Origin: G963662905 sp963676415
Lineage (GTDB): Bacteria > Bacteroidota > Bacteroidia > Bacteroidales > WRLA01
Assembly: GCA_963676415.1 (NCBI GenBank)
Contig: OY781097.1
Coordinates: 372,001-436,000, forward strand
Length of the DNA stretch: 64,000 bases
Direction: 5' to 3'
A model generated the notes under the pieces. It had not been told where the DNA came from. It ran no database searches and worked only from the letters and a program-made list of their open reading frames with translations. A program made the translations under genes and the position numbers. Shown here piece after piece: positions 25,242 to 33,761 of the stretch (within the stretch, counting starts at the first letter, position 1; each line of letters opens with the position of its first letter).

Positions 25242-28200
25242 GATTTATATCGCTTTTTAATCAAAAGCAAAATCATAACCATTAAGAGCGCGCCAACGGA
25301 TAAACTCAAAACCAAGAGTTTATCCGTTTTTTCTTTTTCAAAAACATCAGGATCGAATGTAACCGGCTTGCCAACAGAAACATAGGCCGCCCAAAAATAA
25401 GGATGAGCAAACAGGTTGGGCGCTGATTGGAGATAATTAAGCTTGGATTCCCTTATCGCCTCATTGGGGCTGTAACCTTTGCTTAACCTATGGTAAAAAT
25501 CCGTAATAATCCGCGCACCGGTTTTGTCTTCAATTTCCCACAAGGCCATTATAATATGCTGCGTACCTGTATAGGCAAAGCTCCTTGCCAGGCTCAAAAT
25601 CCCCTCCCCTTTCGCCATTTTCCCAAAACCTGTATTGCAACTGCTCAGCACGGCCAAATGGGCATTAAGGCTTTGATGATAAATTTCATAAATATGAAGC
25701 TTATAATCATCTGATGCATTGTCGGGGTTCTGATAGAATACCAGATGAGAGTTCTCGGGCATTTCTTCATCTGCGATGGCGTGCATTGCCAGGTGCAGGA
25801 TGCTGTAATCTGCTGCTCTGTCAATAAAATTTTCCTTGGTGGCCTCCGTATTTTTAAAGGTTTTTGCTCCAAATATTGTATTCAGGCTGTCCACTTCTGC
25901 TTTGACCCATTTCAACCGATTATATTCTGTGCTCCCTTCATCTTGATTTTGAGGGTAATCAGGAGCAAAGGCAATAATTTTATTAAGTTCTTTTAATCCT
26001 TTCGAGCGCACAGGAGTTTTTCTGAAGTGCAGCGTAGCAAGGTAATTATAAACCAAACCATGATCACGGATCAAATAATTTAGTTCTCGATAGGATGAAG
26101 GATTTTCGGAAGGCTCTGTCTTGGATAGCGCCTCAAAAGCTAAAAGGGACAAATCCCCGTCGGGTATGATAATCAAATTCTCAACAACCTCCAACTCATT
26201 TGGGATCAGCTTTTTATATAAATAATTGGAGGCATTAATAAAATTACTGAGCTCCTGCTGCACCTTTTCTCCGGGAAAATGACTGATTTGATCACGGAAC
26301 AAATTTAATTGGCTGTGAAAAGTGCTGTCGACAGGCGTGTATTTTATGCTTAGTTTCCCATCAAAAAATACAAATGCAAACAGCTTGCGCTCGCTGAAGA
26401 CATATTCAATCATCGCCGTATTGCCACGCATTTGGTTCAGTATCGAGTCAGCCGGAAGGATTTCTACTTTAATTTCAAGTTGCCTTTGCTTCAGCGCATT
26501 GGATACAATCTGATCCAAACTATCGATTTTACTCATTATTTCATAGGATGCATTAATCAGTTGGGCTATTAGAACTGAATCAATCGTTACTTTTTGCTTT
26601 TCGGCTTCGGTTCTTTGATTGATCTCGCTCAATTTAACCCGAAGCTGTTTTCCCATCCTGATGAGGCTGTCATGTTGTTCAAGCTGTTCTTCGGTTTCAT
26701 TTCGGTTAATGGCTTCCAAAAGAGTTGAAGCCTTGCTTTTTTCAGCTAGTTCAAAAGCTCTTTTTATGAGTTGATCAGATTGTGAAACATTATATACTTC
26801 AAAAAGGCACTCAATTGCTTTGCTGTAGATTAACCGTGAGCGCGATGAATAATTCATCTTAGATTCATCATTTTGTAATCCAAACCGCACACTCTCAAGT
26901 ATATCTATAGCTTTATTGTAATTTGTCAATGCCTGGCCCAAAAAATTGGTGTCAGGTTCCTCGTTGTATTGACTCATATAAATATTCCCCATTTGATAAT
27001 AGGCCCGAACAGTTTTGGAATCTTCTGCGTTCTTGATTAATTGTCTCTGGCCGGTTTGCCCATAGGTTGACTTAAGAATCCTGAGACTTTTATTAATGTT
27101 TTCTTTGGCCGAATTATATTCTTGTTTACGGGCAAAATAAATTCCCATATTGATATAGCATTCTGCCAAATCGCGGCTATTCAGCTCATTATTCTTAAGG
27201 AAATAGCTTTCAGCTTTTTTCAATTCAGTTATTGCTCGTTCAGAATCCCGGTTGTTTTGAATCAAAAAGTAGCCATAATACAAATGGTTTAAAGCTATTT
27301 CGCCGGGTTGATAAATTTTTATGGCACTTTGGGATGTGTTCAGCTCATGAATATGGGCAGCCGAATCCGTTTGACCGGTTTTTTCATAAGTACGGGCAAG
27401 GTTTCGGTATGCTTTCAACTTTAAAACATTGTCATCACTTGAAAGTATGTAACGGTATTGGCCAATTGCCTTTGGGTATTCACGGGTTGAAAGATATATA
27501 TTGGCCAGATTCAGCCTCACTTCGTTGACCATCTGCCCAGAAGCTCCGGGGCCGGTAGCTTTCGAAAGAGCCATATTATATAATTGCTCAGCTTTTTTGA
27601 GCTCACCGGTCAAAAGGCAATTTGTTCCGTAATTCTGAAACAAGAGAAAAAGCCTTCTGTTTGACGGCTGTTCAAGTTGGTCAAATATATAAAGAGATGA
27701 GTCATAATAAAATCGCGCCTGACGGTAATTTTCGTTATTCGTTGCTATCCAGCCCAAATTGAGATAGGCATTCGCAACGGAACCCAGGTATTGATCGTGC
27801 TTCTTTTGACTGAGCTGGATCACTTTTTTTAAAAATACATTAGCGCTATCATCCTGTTTCAGGTATTTGTAGCAGAGCCCAATATTCTCGTACATGGAAA
27901 AAAGGTAGGACGTATCTACTTTTTTATTGTGGTTTTTATTGAGTTGTTCTGCTTCAAAGAGGTAAGACAATGCTTTTTGGTATCTTGAATACCACATATA
28001 AATAACACCAAGGTTGTTGTAGGTTTTGAATAAAGTTGAAGGATTGGGCGGACTAAAGTCTGGCCTGCATTGAATGGATTTATTCAAAAAATAGAAAGCT
28101 GCCCTTGCGTTCTGGTTGTGTGCATAAAATGATCCTTGCAATGCTAGATAATCTGCAAAAACATGGGTATTGGAATCGGGTTTTGTATTTAAAATATGCG

Positions 28201-28519
28201 CCTGACTGAGATATTGATAGGCAGAATCATTTTGGTTTAATTCCCAAAAATATGTTGCTTTTTGAATTAAAGCACTAAAATCACCTTTGATTATACTGTC
28301 TGATACTGTTGGAATTGCTTCCCCTATGTAAAAATTATCGCCCGAAATCTCTAAATAATCAATAGTTCCTTTGGAATCAGCTTTTGATGCTTCTCCCTGA
28401 AATGACCTTTTATTTTTAAAATTACCGGGCAGATCGCCTGCACAGGTCAAATTATAAAACCCAGATACAATATTTATTATACTGACAATTAGCAACTTGT
28501 AGAAACAATAATTCCGCAT
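25238..28519 (-). CDS. Membrane-tethered TPR-CHAT caspase-like protein
   Basis: A 1093-residue protein. N-terminal signal segment (1-28), then about a dozen tetratricopeptide repeats (NNLGVIYMWYSRYQKAL, ENIGLCYKYLKQDDSA, INMGIYFARKQEYNSA), a charged coiled stretch (about 600-690, KSKASTLLEAINRNETEE), and a CHAT protease domain over the last ~350 residues with catalytic-type LHLAMHA (His) and LAVLSSCNTGFG (Cys). A C-terminal membrane helix (LLVLSLSVGALLMVMILLL) ends in KKRYKS, so the domains should face the periplasm. CHAT proteases are caspase relatives. It converges with the sigma/TPR operon, suggesting it could process that regulator. Confidence 0.87.
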   Translation of the reverse strand: MRNYCFYKLLIVSIINIVSGFYNLTCAGDLPGNFKNKRSFQGEASKADSKGTIDYLEISGDNFYIGEAIPTVSDSIIKGDFSALIQKATYFWELNQNDSAYQYLSQAHILNTKPDSNTHVFADYLALQGSFYAHNQNARAAFYFLNKSIQCRPDFSPPNPSTLFKTYNNLGVIYMWYSRYQKALSYLFEAEQLNKNHNKKVDTSYLFSMYENIGLCYKYLKQDDSANVFLKKVIQLSQKKHDQYLGSVANAYLNLGWIATNNENYRQARFYYDSSLYIFDQLEQPSNRRLFLLFQNYGTNCLLTGELKKAEQLYNMALSKATGPGASGQMVNEVRLNLANIYLSTREYPKAIGQYRYILSSDDNVLKLKAYRNLARTYEKTGQTDSAAHIHELNTSQSAIKIYQPGEIALNHLYYGYFLIQNNRDSERAITELKKAESYFLKNNELNSRDLAECYINMGIYFARKQEYNSAKENINKSLRILKSTYGQTGQRQLIKNAEDSKTVRAYYQMGNIYMSQYNEEPDTNFLGQALTNYNKAIDILESVRFGLQNDESKMNYSSRSRLIYSKAIECLFEVYNVSQSDQLIKRAFELAEKSKASTLLEAINRNETEEQLEQHDSLIRMGKQLRVKLSEINQRTEAEKQKVTIDSVLIAQLINASYEIMSKIDSLDQIVSNALKQRQLEIKVEILPADSILNQMRGNTAMIEYVFSERKLFAFVFFDGKLSIKYTPVDSTFHSQLNLFRDQISHFPGEKVQQELSNFINASNYLYKKLIPNELEVVENLIIIPDGDLSLLAFEALSKTEPSENPSSYRELNYLIRDHGLVYNYLATLHFRKTPVRSKGLKELNKIIAFAPDYPQNQDEGSTEYNRLKWVKAEVDSLNTIFGAKTFKNTEATKENFIDRAADYSILHLAMHAIADEEMPENSHLVFYQNPDNASDDYKLHIYEIYHQSLNAHLAVLSSCNTGFGKMAKGEGILSLARSFAYTGTQHIIMALWEIEDKTGARIITDFYHRLSKGYSPNEAIRESKLNYLQSAPNLFAHPYFWAAYVSVGKPVTFDPDVFEKEKTDKLLVLSLSVGALLMVMILLLIKKRYKS

Positions 28520-28644
28520 AATCTGACTGTGGCTTTTTTCAGCTTAGAATTTCAATATAGCAGAATATTTGATTCAGTTCGAAAAAAAAATCTGTAATAA
28601 ACCGACAAGGACAAATCTATAATATGAGTCAGGAGCTAATAAAA

Positions 28645-28671
28645 AAGCCCGGTTATTTGAGAACCGGGCTT
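28645..28671 (-). terminator. Terminator of the T9SS cohesin-like gene
   Basis: AAGCCCGGTT at 28645-28654 pairs perfectly with AACCGGGCTT at 28662-28671 (7-nt loop). A T-run follows on the minus strand, 26 bp after the stop codon at 28697. Confidence 0.85.
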
Positions 28672-28696
28672 GAAGCAATTTTGTATGGAATTATGA

Positions 28697-29968
28697 TTAT
28701 TTTCTGATAAGCTGGCTTTTGCTGATGATTTCATCATTAATGCTTATGGTATAAAAGTACGATCCTTTTGGAAGTTTCTCCAGGTTTAACTTTAATACGC
28801 CAGCAGATTGTGGGTTTTCTTCAAGCTGCTGAACCAGTTTTCCGCTGATATCATAGAAATGAATTGATAAAGGGCCTTCAAGTTTTGTGCTTATATCGAT
28901 AAAAGCATAATTGTTCGCCGGGTTTGGATAAATACCGGACACAGCTGAGTTGCTACCGTCTGAAACGAGCTGCGCCGATTTTAATTGCGCATATGGAATT
29001 CGGATACCATTCGCATCAATAAAATGAGATTCTACAGTATTTTTTAATTCGGCAACTGAACCGGCGGAGAAACCAGGATTGGTTTTTGCCTTTATTTTCA
29101 TAATAGTTTGATTGGGGCTCAGCATGTGTGCTTTGGCTTCTTCGTCTATCCATGAAACCCGAACCTGACCATTTTTAATAGCATAGTTAATTTTATATTC
29201 GGATTCGATATCAACAATACGCACGAGCTTGCTGTCATAGTCAAATGCCAGGGCCATTCCTGTGATTGCAATCGGGTCGGTAACAAGAATTGGTATTTCA
29301 ACAAATTGATTTCCGGCACATTTAATTTCTGTTTGCATGAGGCTGATGCTATTGGTTTCTTTCAGGAGAACCGGACTATATCCTCCGCTACAATCACCAA
29401 TACTGATCATGCCCAGGTCAATGTCATCAAACTCAGGAGGGTCGTCTCCTCCTCCACCATTGTTTCCTCCTCCTGCAGGTGGATCTTCTTTGGCCCCGAT
29501 AATGAAGCTGATTTCGCTATAGCCCCATTCGCCTGCTGGAAAAGGATAGCCATTAATAAACCACCCGACCACGATTGTCCAGTAATCGCTCCAGGTGATA
29601 TTTCCACTTCCGTTAACATCGGCTGCAATAGCTTCAATATCAGTAAAATCATGCATTCCAAATAAATGAAGCATAATTAAAAAGCTATCCTCAATATCAA
29701 TCCCTCCCGCATTGATATTAGTACTCGTGGTCAACAAGTAGGTTCCCGGAACGGGAAATGGCATTGAAAAAGCTCCGTTGACATCTGTAATACAATCTGA
29801 TACTGTATCTCCGGCCTGATTAATGAGATACACATTACTTCCGGGCATCGGCACACTTTCATCATTGTTATAAAATGTATGCCCTGCTATCTGCTCCTGA
29901 GCTTTAAGAGGAGACCAGAGGATTAGAAAAGCGGCAATTAGCCCTGAAATTGCAATTGATTTTTTCAT
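28697..29968 (-). CDS. Secreted T9SS type A protein with dockerin-like and cohesin-like segments
   Basis: A 423-residue secreted protein starting at the ATG at 29968 (MKKSIAISGLIAAFLILWS), chosen over the 30082 start because the extra 38 residues precede the signal peptide. After cleavage come a carboxypeptidase-regulatory-like beta domain (about 25-85), an EF-hand/dockerin-like stretch (ADVNGSGNITWSDYW, about 120-135), a Gly/Pro/Asp linker, a cohesin-like domain (about 225-345, ITGMALAFDYDSKLVRIV) and a T9SS type A signal (YPNPANNYAFIDIS, GKLVQQL). Cohesin plus dockerin in one secreted chain suggests surface complex formation. It has its own terminator. Confidence 0.75.
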   Translation of the reverse strand: MKKSIAISGLIAAFLILWSPLKAQEQIAGHTFYNNDESVPMPGSNVYLINQAGDTVSDCITDVNGAFSMPFPVPGTYLLTTSTNINAGGIDIEDSFLIMLHLFGMHDFTDIEAIAADVNGSGNITWSDYWTIVVGWFINGYPFPAGEWGYSEISFIIGAKEDPPAGGGNNGGGGDDPPEFDDIDLGMISIGDCSGGYSPVLLKETNSISLMQTEIKCAGNQFVEIPILVTDPIAITGMALAFDYDSKLVRIVDIESEYKINYAIKNGQVRVSWIDEEAKAHMLSPNQTIMKIKAKTNPGFSAGSVAELKNTVESHFIDANGIRIPYAQLKSAQLVSDGSNSAVSGIYPNPANNYAFIDISTKLEGPLSIHFYDISGKLVQQLEENPQSAGVLKLNLEKLPKGSYFYTISINDEIISKSQLIRK

Positions 29969-30217
29969 AAAAATTCTGTTTTTGATTTTCCGAGGTAAAA
30001 GTACAAAGTGATTTTTAATTATGCAAGTTTTTTTTGTAATTTTTTTGTAAAACTTATAGTTTAGTATTGATAAATGTATCATTCCCTTTGCAAATAGGCA
30101 TTCCTTTTTAAAATTTCAAGATACATCATTTTCATAAACTTTCACTTGCTTTAAGTATCTTTGATACAGTTTTTTATAAATAAAGTTTCATCTTTTATCA
30201 AATTTTTTTAAATTTAG

Positions 30218-30229
30218 GGGTAACCTTTT
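30218..30229 (+). promoter_or_regulatory. GGGTAACCTTTT motif before the orphan kinase gene
   Basis: This dodecamer is identical to the one at 23917-23928. Here it lies 72 bp before the kinase start codon, a plausible promoter position. It may link the kinase to the ECF sigma regulon. Confidence 0.4.
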
Positions 30230-30301
30230 GGTTGCTTGTGGTATTAATAAATATGCGTTGGAAAATTTCTGAGTAAAAATCACTCAAAACATTAGCAATA
30301 C

Positions 30302-31171
30302 ATGAACTTGACTACAAATGACCTTCATAAAGAGCTACAATCCAGAATAAAGGAAGTGGAGGAACTGAAATCTTTCTTGCTGGCTAATGTCTCGCACGAG
30401 TTCAGAACACCATTAAATGCTATTCTTGGATTTTCAGACCTACTAATAGATGATAAAAATTCTAAGGCAGAGCAAGATATGTTTATTGATGAAATCAGGA
30501 ATGGTTGCAGAAGCATGATTGCTCTTGTGGATAATTTTTTAGAAGCCGCCCGGCTAAATGATGATAAAGAGAAACTATTATTACGTTCATGTAAATTACA
30601 TGACATTTTTAACGAGGCTTGTTATTCCTTTAATAAAGTTTTGGTTAATAGCAACAAAAGTATTGACTTCATAAAAAAGGAAAGTATTGGAATGCATATC
30701 GGCTTTGTCATGGCTGACAAAGAAAAGCTAAAAAGAGTATTGGAAATTCTATTAAATAACGCTTTGAAATTTACAGATTCAGGTTACATCGAAACAGGCA
30801 TTAACGTTTGCAACGAACATACAATTGAGTTTTATGTAGAAGATTCGGGCAATGGCATTCCCCTTGAAAAAAATAAAGAACTCTTTGACCTTTTCGTGCA
30901 AGCTGACCCCGGAATAAACCGCAAGTATAACGGGCTTGGCCTGGGGCTGGGAATTGCCGAAAAATTAGTCCACGTCATGGGCGGCAGGATTCATGCACAT
31001 GATAGTAAAAATAAGGGAACACGTTTTTCATTTACTATACCCTACCGCAACTCTAATGAAAACGCAAAAGAGACAAAAAACCTTCCTTTAAACCATAATA
31101 AAAGCGCACGATTGAGCAAAAGAAAAATGGTCTTTGAAAATAATCTCGTCCTGAACAAACTTCAGGCATAA
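30302..31171 (+). CDS. Cytosolic sensor-less histidine kinase
   Basis: A 289-residue kinase without membrane helices or a recognisable sensor domain. HisKA: phospho-accepting His32 in VSHEFRTPLNAILGFSDLL. HATPase: N-box ILLNNALKFTDSG, G1 EDSGNGIP, F-box DLFVQADPGINRKYN, G2 GLGLGLGIAEKL. A short coiled stretch (1-25) precedes it. A kinase this short usually answers to a partner protein. No response regulator is adjacent. A GGGTAACCTTTT motif lies 72 bp upstream (30218-30229), the same dodecamer as before the ECF sigma gene. A terminator follows. Confidence 0.88.
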   Translation: MNLTTNDLHKELQSRIKEVEELKSFLLANVSHEFRTPLNAILGFSDLLIDDKNSKAEQDMFIDEIRNGCRSMIALVDNFLEAARLNDDKEKLLLRSCKLHDIFNEACYSFNKVLVNSNKSIDFIKKESIGMHIGFVMADKEKLKRVLEILLNNALKFTDSGYIETGINVCNEHTIEFYVEDSGNGIPLEKNKELFDLFVQADPGINRKYNGLGLGLGIAEKLVHVMGGRIHAHDSKNKGTRFSFTIPYRNSNENAKETKNLPLNHNKSARLSKRKMVFENNLVLNKLQA

Positions 31172-31227
31172 TCAAATAACGAAAACAAAAGCCTTACCTA
31201 GGCATTTTTTCGAACCTGTAATCAATT

Positions 31228-31256
31228 AGCCCGTTCACCCTCCGAGCGGGCTTTTG
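31228..31256 (+). terminator. Terminator of the kinase gene
   Basis: AGCCCG (31228-31233) pairs with CGGGCT (31247-31252), extended inwards by a G-T and two further pairs, then a short T-run. It lies 57 bp past the stop codon. Confidence 0.65.
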
Positions 31257-31279
31257 ATTTTTTCCTACACCCTTTTTTG

Positions 31280-31287
31280 TACCTTTG
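31280..31287 (+). promoter_or_regulatory. Promoter-like TACCTTTG before a truncated ORF
   Basis: TACCTTTG matches TAnnTTTG and precedes a 38-codon ORF by 21 bp. A TTTG (31253-31256) lies 23 bp before it as a possible -33 element. The intact promoter ahead of such a short ORF suggests a broken gene. Confidence 0.5.
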
Positions 31288-31308
31288 CCTACATAGTTTT
31301 TGTTCATA

Positions 31309-31425
31309 ATGTACGATCTCAGCGTTATTCCCGGTATTGAAACCTGTCATCCCGGTACTTCAAGACTCCTTAATTTCAATTCCGAAAGCTTTCGGAAAAA
31401 TGCACTTCGTCTACGCTCAGAATAA
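31309..31425 (+). pseudogene. 38-codon remnant or micro-gene behind a canonical promoter
   Basis: Starts MYDLSVIPGIETCHPG and runs to TAA at 31423-31425. Its last codons lie in a CTTCGTCTACGCTCAGAA-type sequence that belongs to a common dispersed repeat, so the original reading frame was probably cut there. No family is recognised. It could equally be chance. Confidence 0.3.
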
Positions 31426-31625
31426 CAAATCGATCTCGTTCATTTGGAACTAAAAACACGGCTTTATGGACAACACTGCATAGTTTGCCCTATATTGTTC
31501 ATATTAAAGGTGTCATGCTGAGATGTACTGCGATGCGCTGCATTGCGATGTACTGAGCTTGCCGAAGTAAGCCTGCCGAAATGTGCTGCGATGGGCTGAG
31601 CTTGTTGAAGCATGCACCACCGAAG
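31396..31625. repeat. Degenerate intergenic repeat cluster
   Basis: Contains variants of the dispersed GTCATGCTGAGCTTGCCGAAG-type repeat: GTCATGCTGAG at 31512-31522, CTGAGCTTGCCGAAG at about 31553-31567, CTGAGCTTGTTGAAG at about 31596-31610, and an inverted copy ending in CTCAGAATAAC near 31415-31426. Between them are short CTGCGATG repeats. This fills most of the 550-bp gap between the kinase and permease genes. The remaining stretch (31630-31700) shows only a weak CCAAATC/GATTTGG hairpin. Confidence 0.6.
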
Positions 31626-31721
31626 TACGGGTAAAAAATCCAAATCTATAAGTATTTGTGGATTTGGGCAATCCCGAAGATTTGGGAGACTTTATAAACG
31701 AACTCTAAATAATCATAGCCT

Positions 31722-32954
31722 ATGGTTTTTAATTATATCTGGGTCGCCTTTTTTGTGATTGCATTTATTGCGGCACTCATCCGGCTGGTATTCTTTGGAG
31801 ACACCGAAGTTTTTCCTGAAGTAGTTGGAAGCACATTTGACATGGCAAAAACCGGCTTTGAATTGTCGCTCTATCTCACAGGAGTTATGACCCTCTGGCT
31901 TGGCTTGATGCGCGTTGGCGAAAAGGCCGGAATGGTCAACGCGCTTTCGCGTGTTGTATCGCCATTGTTCCGCAGGCTTTTTCCAGATATTCCAAAAAAT
32001 CATCCTGCTATGGGCTCAATCCTGATGAATATTGCCGCCAATATGCTCGGTCTTGATAATGCGGCAACCCCTATGGGGCTCAAGGCAATGAATCAGTTGC
32101 AGGAACTGAACCCAAAAAAGGATACAGCATCCAATAGCATGATTATGTTTTTGGTACTGAACACATCCGGCCTAACCTTAATTCCAGTTAGTGTATTGGT
32201 TTACAGGGCACAGATGGGAGCAGCAGATCCAAGTGCGGTTTTTATTCCCATTCTTTTATCTACCTTTTTTGCCACACTTGCAGGAATCATTACGGTTGGC
32301 ATCTATCAAAGAATAAATTTACTTTCCAAAGAAATTTTGCTGTATCTCGGGGGCTTTAGCCTGCTCGTGAGCGCCATAATCTGGTATTTTTCCACCTTAT
32401 CGGATGGACAGGTAAATACCGTTTCAGCTGTTTCGGGCAATTTTATTTTGTTTCTGATCATTATCCTCTTTATAGTCAGCGCTTTTATTAAAAAGATCAA
32501 TGTATATGAGACTTTTATTGAAGGTGCTAAAGAAGGATTTCCCATTGCTGTGCGCATCATTCCCTATTTGGTCGGGATACTTGTGGCCATTGGTGTTTTC
32601 AGGGCATCGGGAGCGATGGATTTCATTATTGATAGTATCGGGCAATTTTTTGCGTTTTTTGGAGTCAATACAGATTTCGTTCCTGCTTTGCCAACAGCTT
32701 TTATGAAACCTTTGAGCGGAAGCGGCGCCAGGGGCATGATGCTGGAAACGATGACAAACTACGGTGTTGACTCATTTGCCGGTCGCCTGGCAGCTACTTT
32801 GCAGGGCGCAACCGATACAACTTTTTATATAATTGCTGTTTATTTTGGATCGGTTGGAATCCGTAAGACACGATATGCGGTAACTTGTGGCTTGCTGGCC
32901 GATCTGGCCGGTATTATTGCTGCCATTTTCATCGCATATTTATTTTTCCATTAA
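31722..32954 (+). CDS. SpmA-SpmB fusion, nucleoside-recognition-domain membrane protein
   Basis: A 410-residue protein with about ten hydrophobic helices. The N-terminal half resembles spore maturation protein A (MTLWLGLMRVGEKAGMV, NMLGLDNAATPMGLKAM) and the C-terminal half resembles SpmB (ETFIEGAKEGFPIAVRIIPYLVGIL, MKPLSGSGARGMML). The two Gate (nucleoside-recognition) domains are fused in one chain, as is usual in Bacteroidota. Its substrate is unknown. In spore formers the proteins affect core dehydration, which is irrelevant here. rseC begins 24 bp downstream. Confidence 0.88.
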   Translation: MVFNYIWVAFFVIAFIAALIRLVFFGDTEVFPEVVGSTFDMAKTGFELSLYLTGVMTLWLGLMRVGEKAGMVNALSRVVSPLFRRLFPDIPKNHPAMGSILMNIAANMLGLDNAATPMGLKAMNQLQELNPKKDTASNSMIMFLVLNTSGLTLIPVSVLVYRAQMGAADPSAVFIPILLSTFFATLAGIITVGIYQRINLLSKEILLYLGGFSLLVSAIIWYFSTLSDGQVNTVSAVSGNFILFLIIILFIVSAFIKKINVYETFIEGAKEGFPIAVRIIPYLVGILVAIGVFRASGAMDFIIDSIGQFFAFFGVNTDFVPALPTAFMKPLSGSGARGMMLETMTNYGVDSFAGRLAATLQGATDTTFYIIAVYFGSVGIRKTRYAVTCGLLADLAGIIAAIFIAYLFFH

Positions 32955-32978
32955 GAGCTAATCTCATTATTTTAATCT

Positions 32979-33398
32979 ATGAAGGAAGAAATTACACATA
33001 AAGGTATTGTTGAAAAAATTGAAGGAAACACAGTTTTTGTCTCCATTGTAAGTCATTCGGCTTGTGCGTCTTGCACGGTGAAAGGTGCCTGCAATGTTTC
33101 CGAAATGGAAAATAAGATGATTGAAGTAAAAGGAGTGGATGCAAGCTGCTATAAGCTTCGCGACGAAGTGGAAGTTTATATGGCGCAATCCCTTGGAACA
33201 AAAGCCGTTTTTTTGGGTTATTTGCTTCCATTTATCATTTTAGTGGGCGCACTCATCATTTTTTCTACTCTTCTCGATAATGAAGGACTGGCAGGACTTT
33301 TTTCGATTCTATTATTGGTCCCTTATTATACGGTGCTGCATTTCTCTCGCGACCGATTAGGAAAAACATTCGAGTTTAAGTTGCGCCCCCGGTCTTAG
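32979..33398 (+). CDS. rseC: RseC/MucC-family membrane protein
   Basis: A 139-residue protein. An N-terminal soluble part with the Cys cluster ACASCTVKGACNVS (CxxC plus one) is followed by two membrane helices (about 73-93 and 98-116). This matches RseC, which in enterobacteria acts with Rnf in reducing SoxR, and in many anaerobes precedes rnf genes. It sits 363 bp before rnfB, separated by the leader and promoter, so it may be transcribed with the SpmAB gene instead. Confidence 0.85.
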   Translation: MKEEITHKGIVEKIEGNTVFVSIVSHSACASCTVKGACNVSEMENKMIEVKGVDASCYKLRDEVEVYMAQSLGTKAVFLGYLLPFIILVGALIIFSTLLDNEGLAGLFSILLLVPYYTVLHFSRDRLGKTFEFKLRPRS

Positions 33399-33651
33399 AA
33401 ACGTTTTAAATTATTGCTCAGGCTTTCCCTTGCTGAAATTAAAACACTGATTATCAATTATCTTTTATGTTTCCATAAAAATAATTTAGAAAGATTCTTT
33501 TTCAATAAGCTAATTGATTGATATTTAATTGATTATACAAGAAACAATAAAGCCCAATATTCGTGGCTATGCTTTTATATTATTGAATATTAGCTATTTA
33601 TGGTTTATTGTATTGATGAATAATTATAGGTTATTCTTTCGTTAGCTTTTA

Positions 33652-33659
33652 TAATTTTG
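33652..33659 (+). promoter_or_regulatory. rnf operon promoter, -7 box TAATTTTG
   Basis: TAATTTTG matches TAnnTTTG, 102 bp before the rnfB start codon. The upstream stretch 33399-33651 is A/T-rich and carries no other signal I can support. Confidence 0.6.
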
Positions 33660-33674
33660 TGTGCCATAGTGGAA

Positions 33675-33727
33675 ACAGCGCCGCAAACAGGTCGATTTAC
33701 TTTAACCAGGCCTGTCCATCACGCTGT
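33675..33727 (+). ncRNA. Structured 5' leader of the rnf operon
   Basis: Directly downstream of the promoter, ACAGCG (33675-33680) pairs with CGCTGT (33722-33727), enclosing ACAGG (33687-33691) paired with CCTGT (33711-33715). The two nested stems form a compact structure ending 34 bp before the rnfB start. It may be a regulatory leader. No known riboswitch was recognised. Confidence 0.4.
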
Positions 33728-33761
33728 AAAAATGAGGTTTAACCCTTAAAACCAATAAACT

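Noticed and set aside
29969..30082. Longer start for the T9SS cohesin-like gene
   Set aside because: The 38 extra residues precede a standard MKK signal peptide and overlap the likely promoter region.
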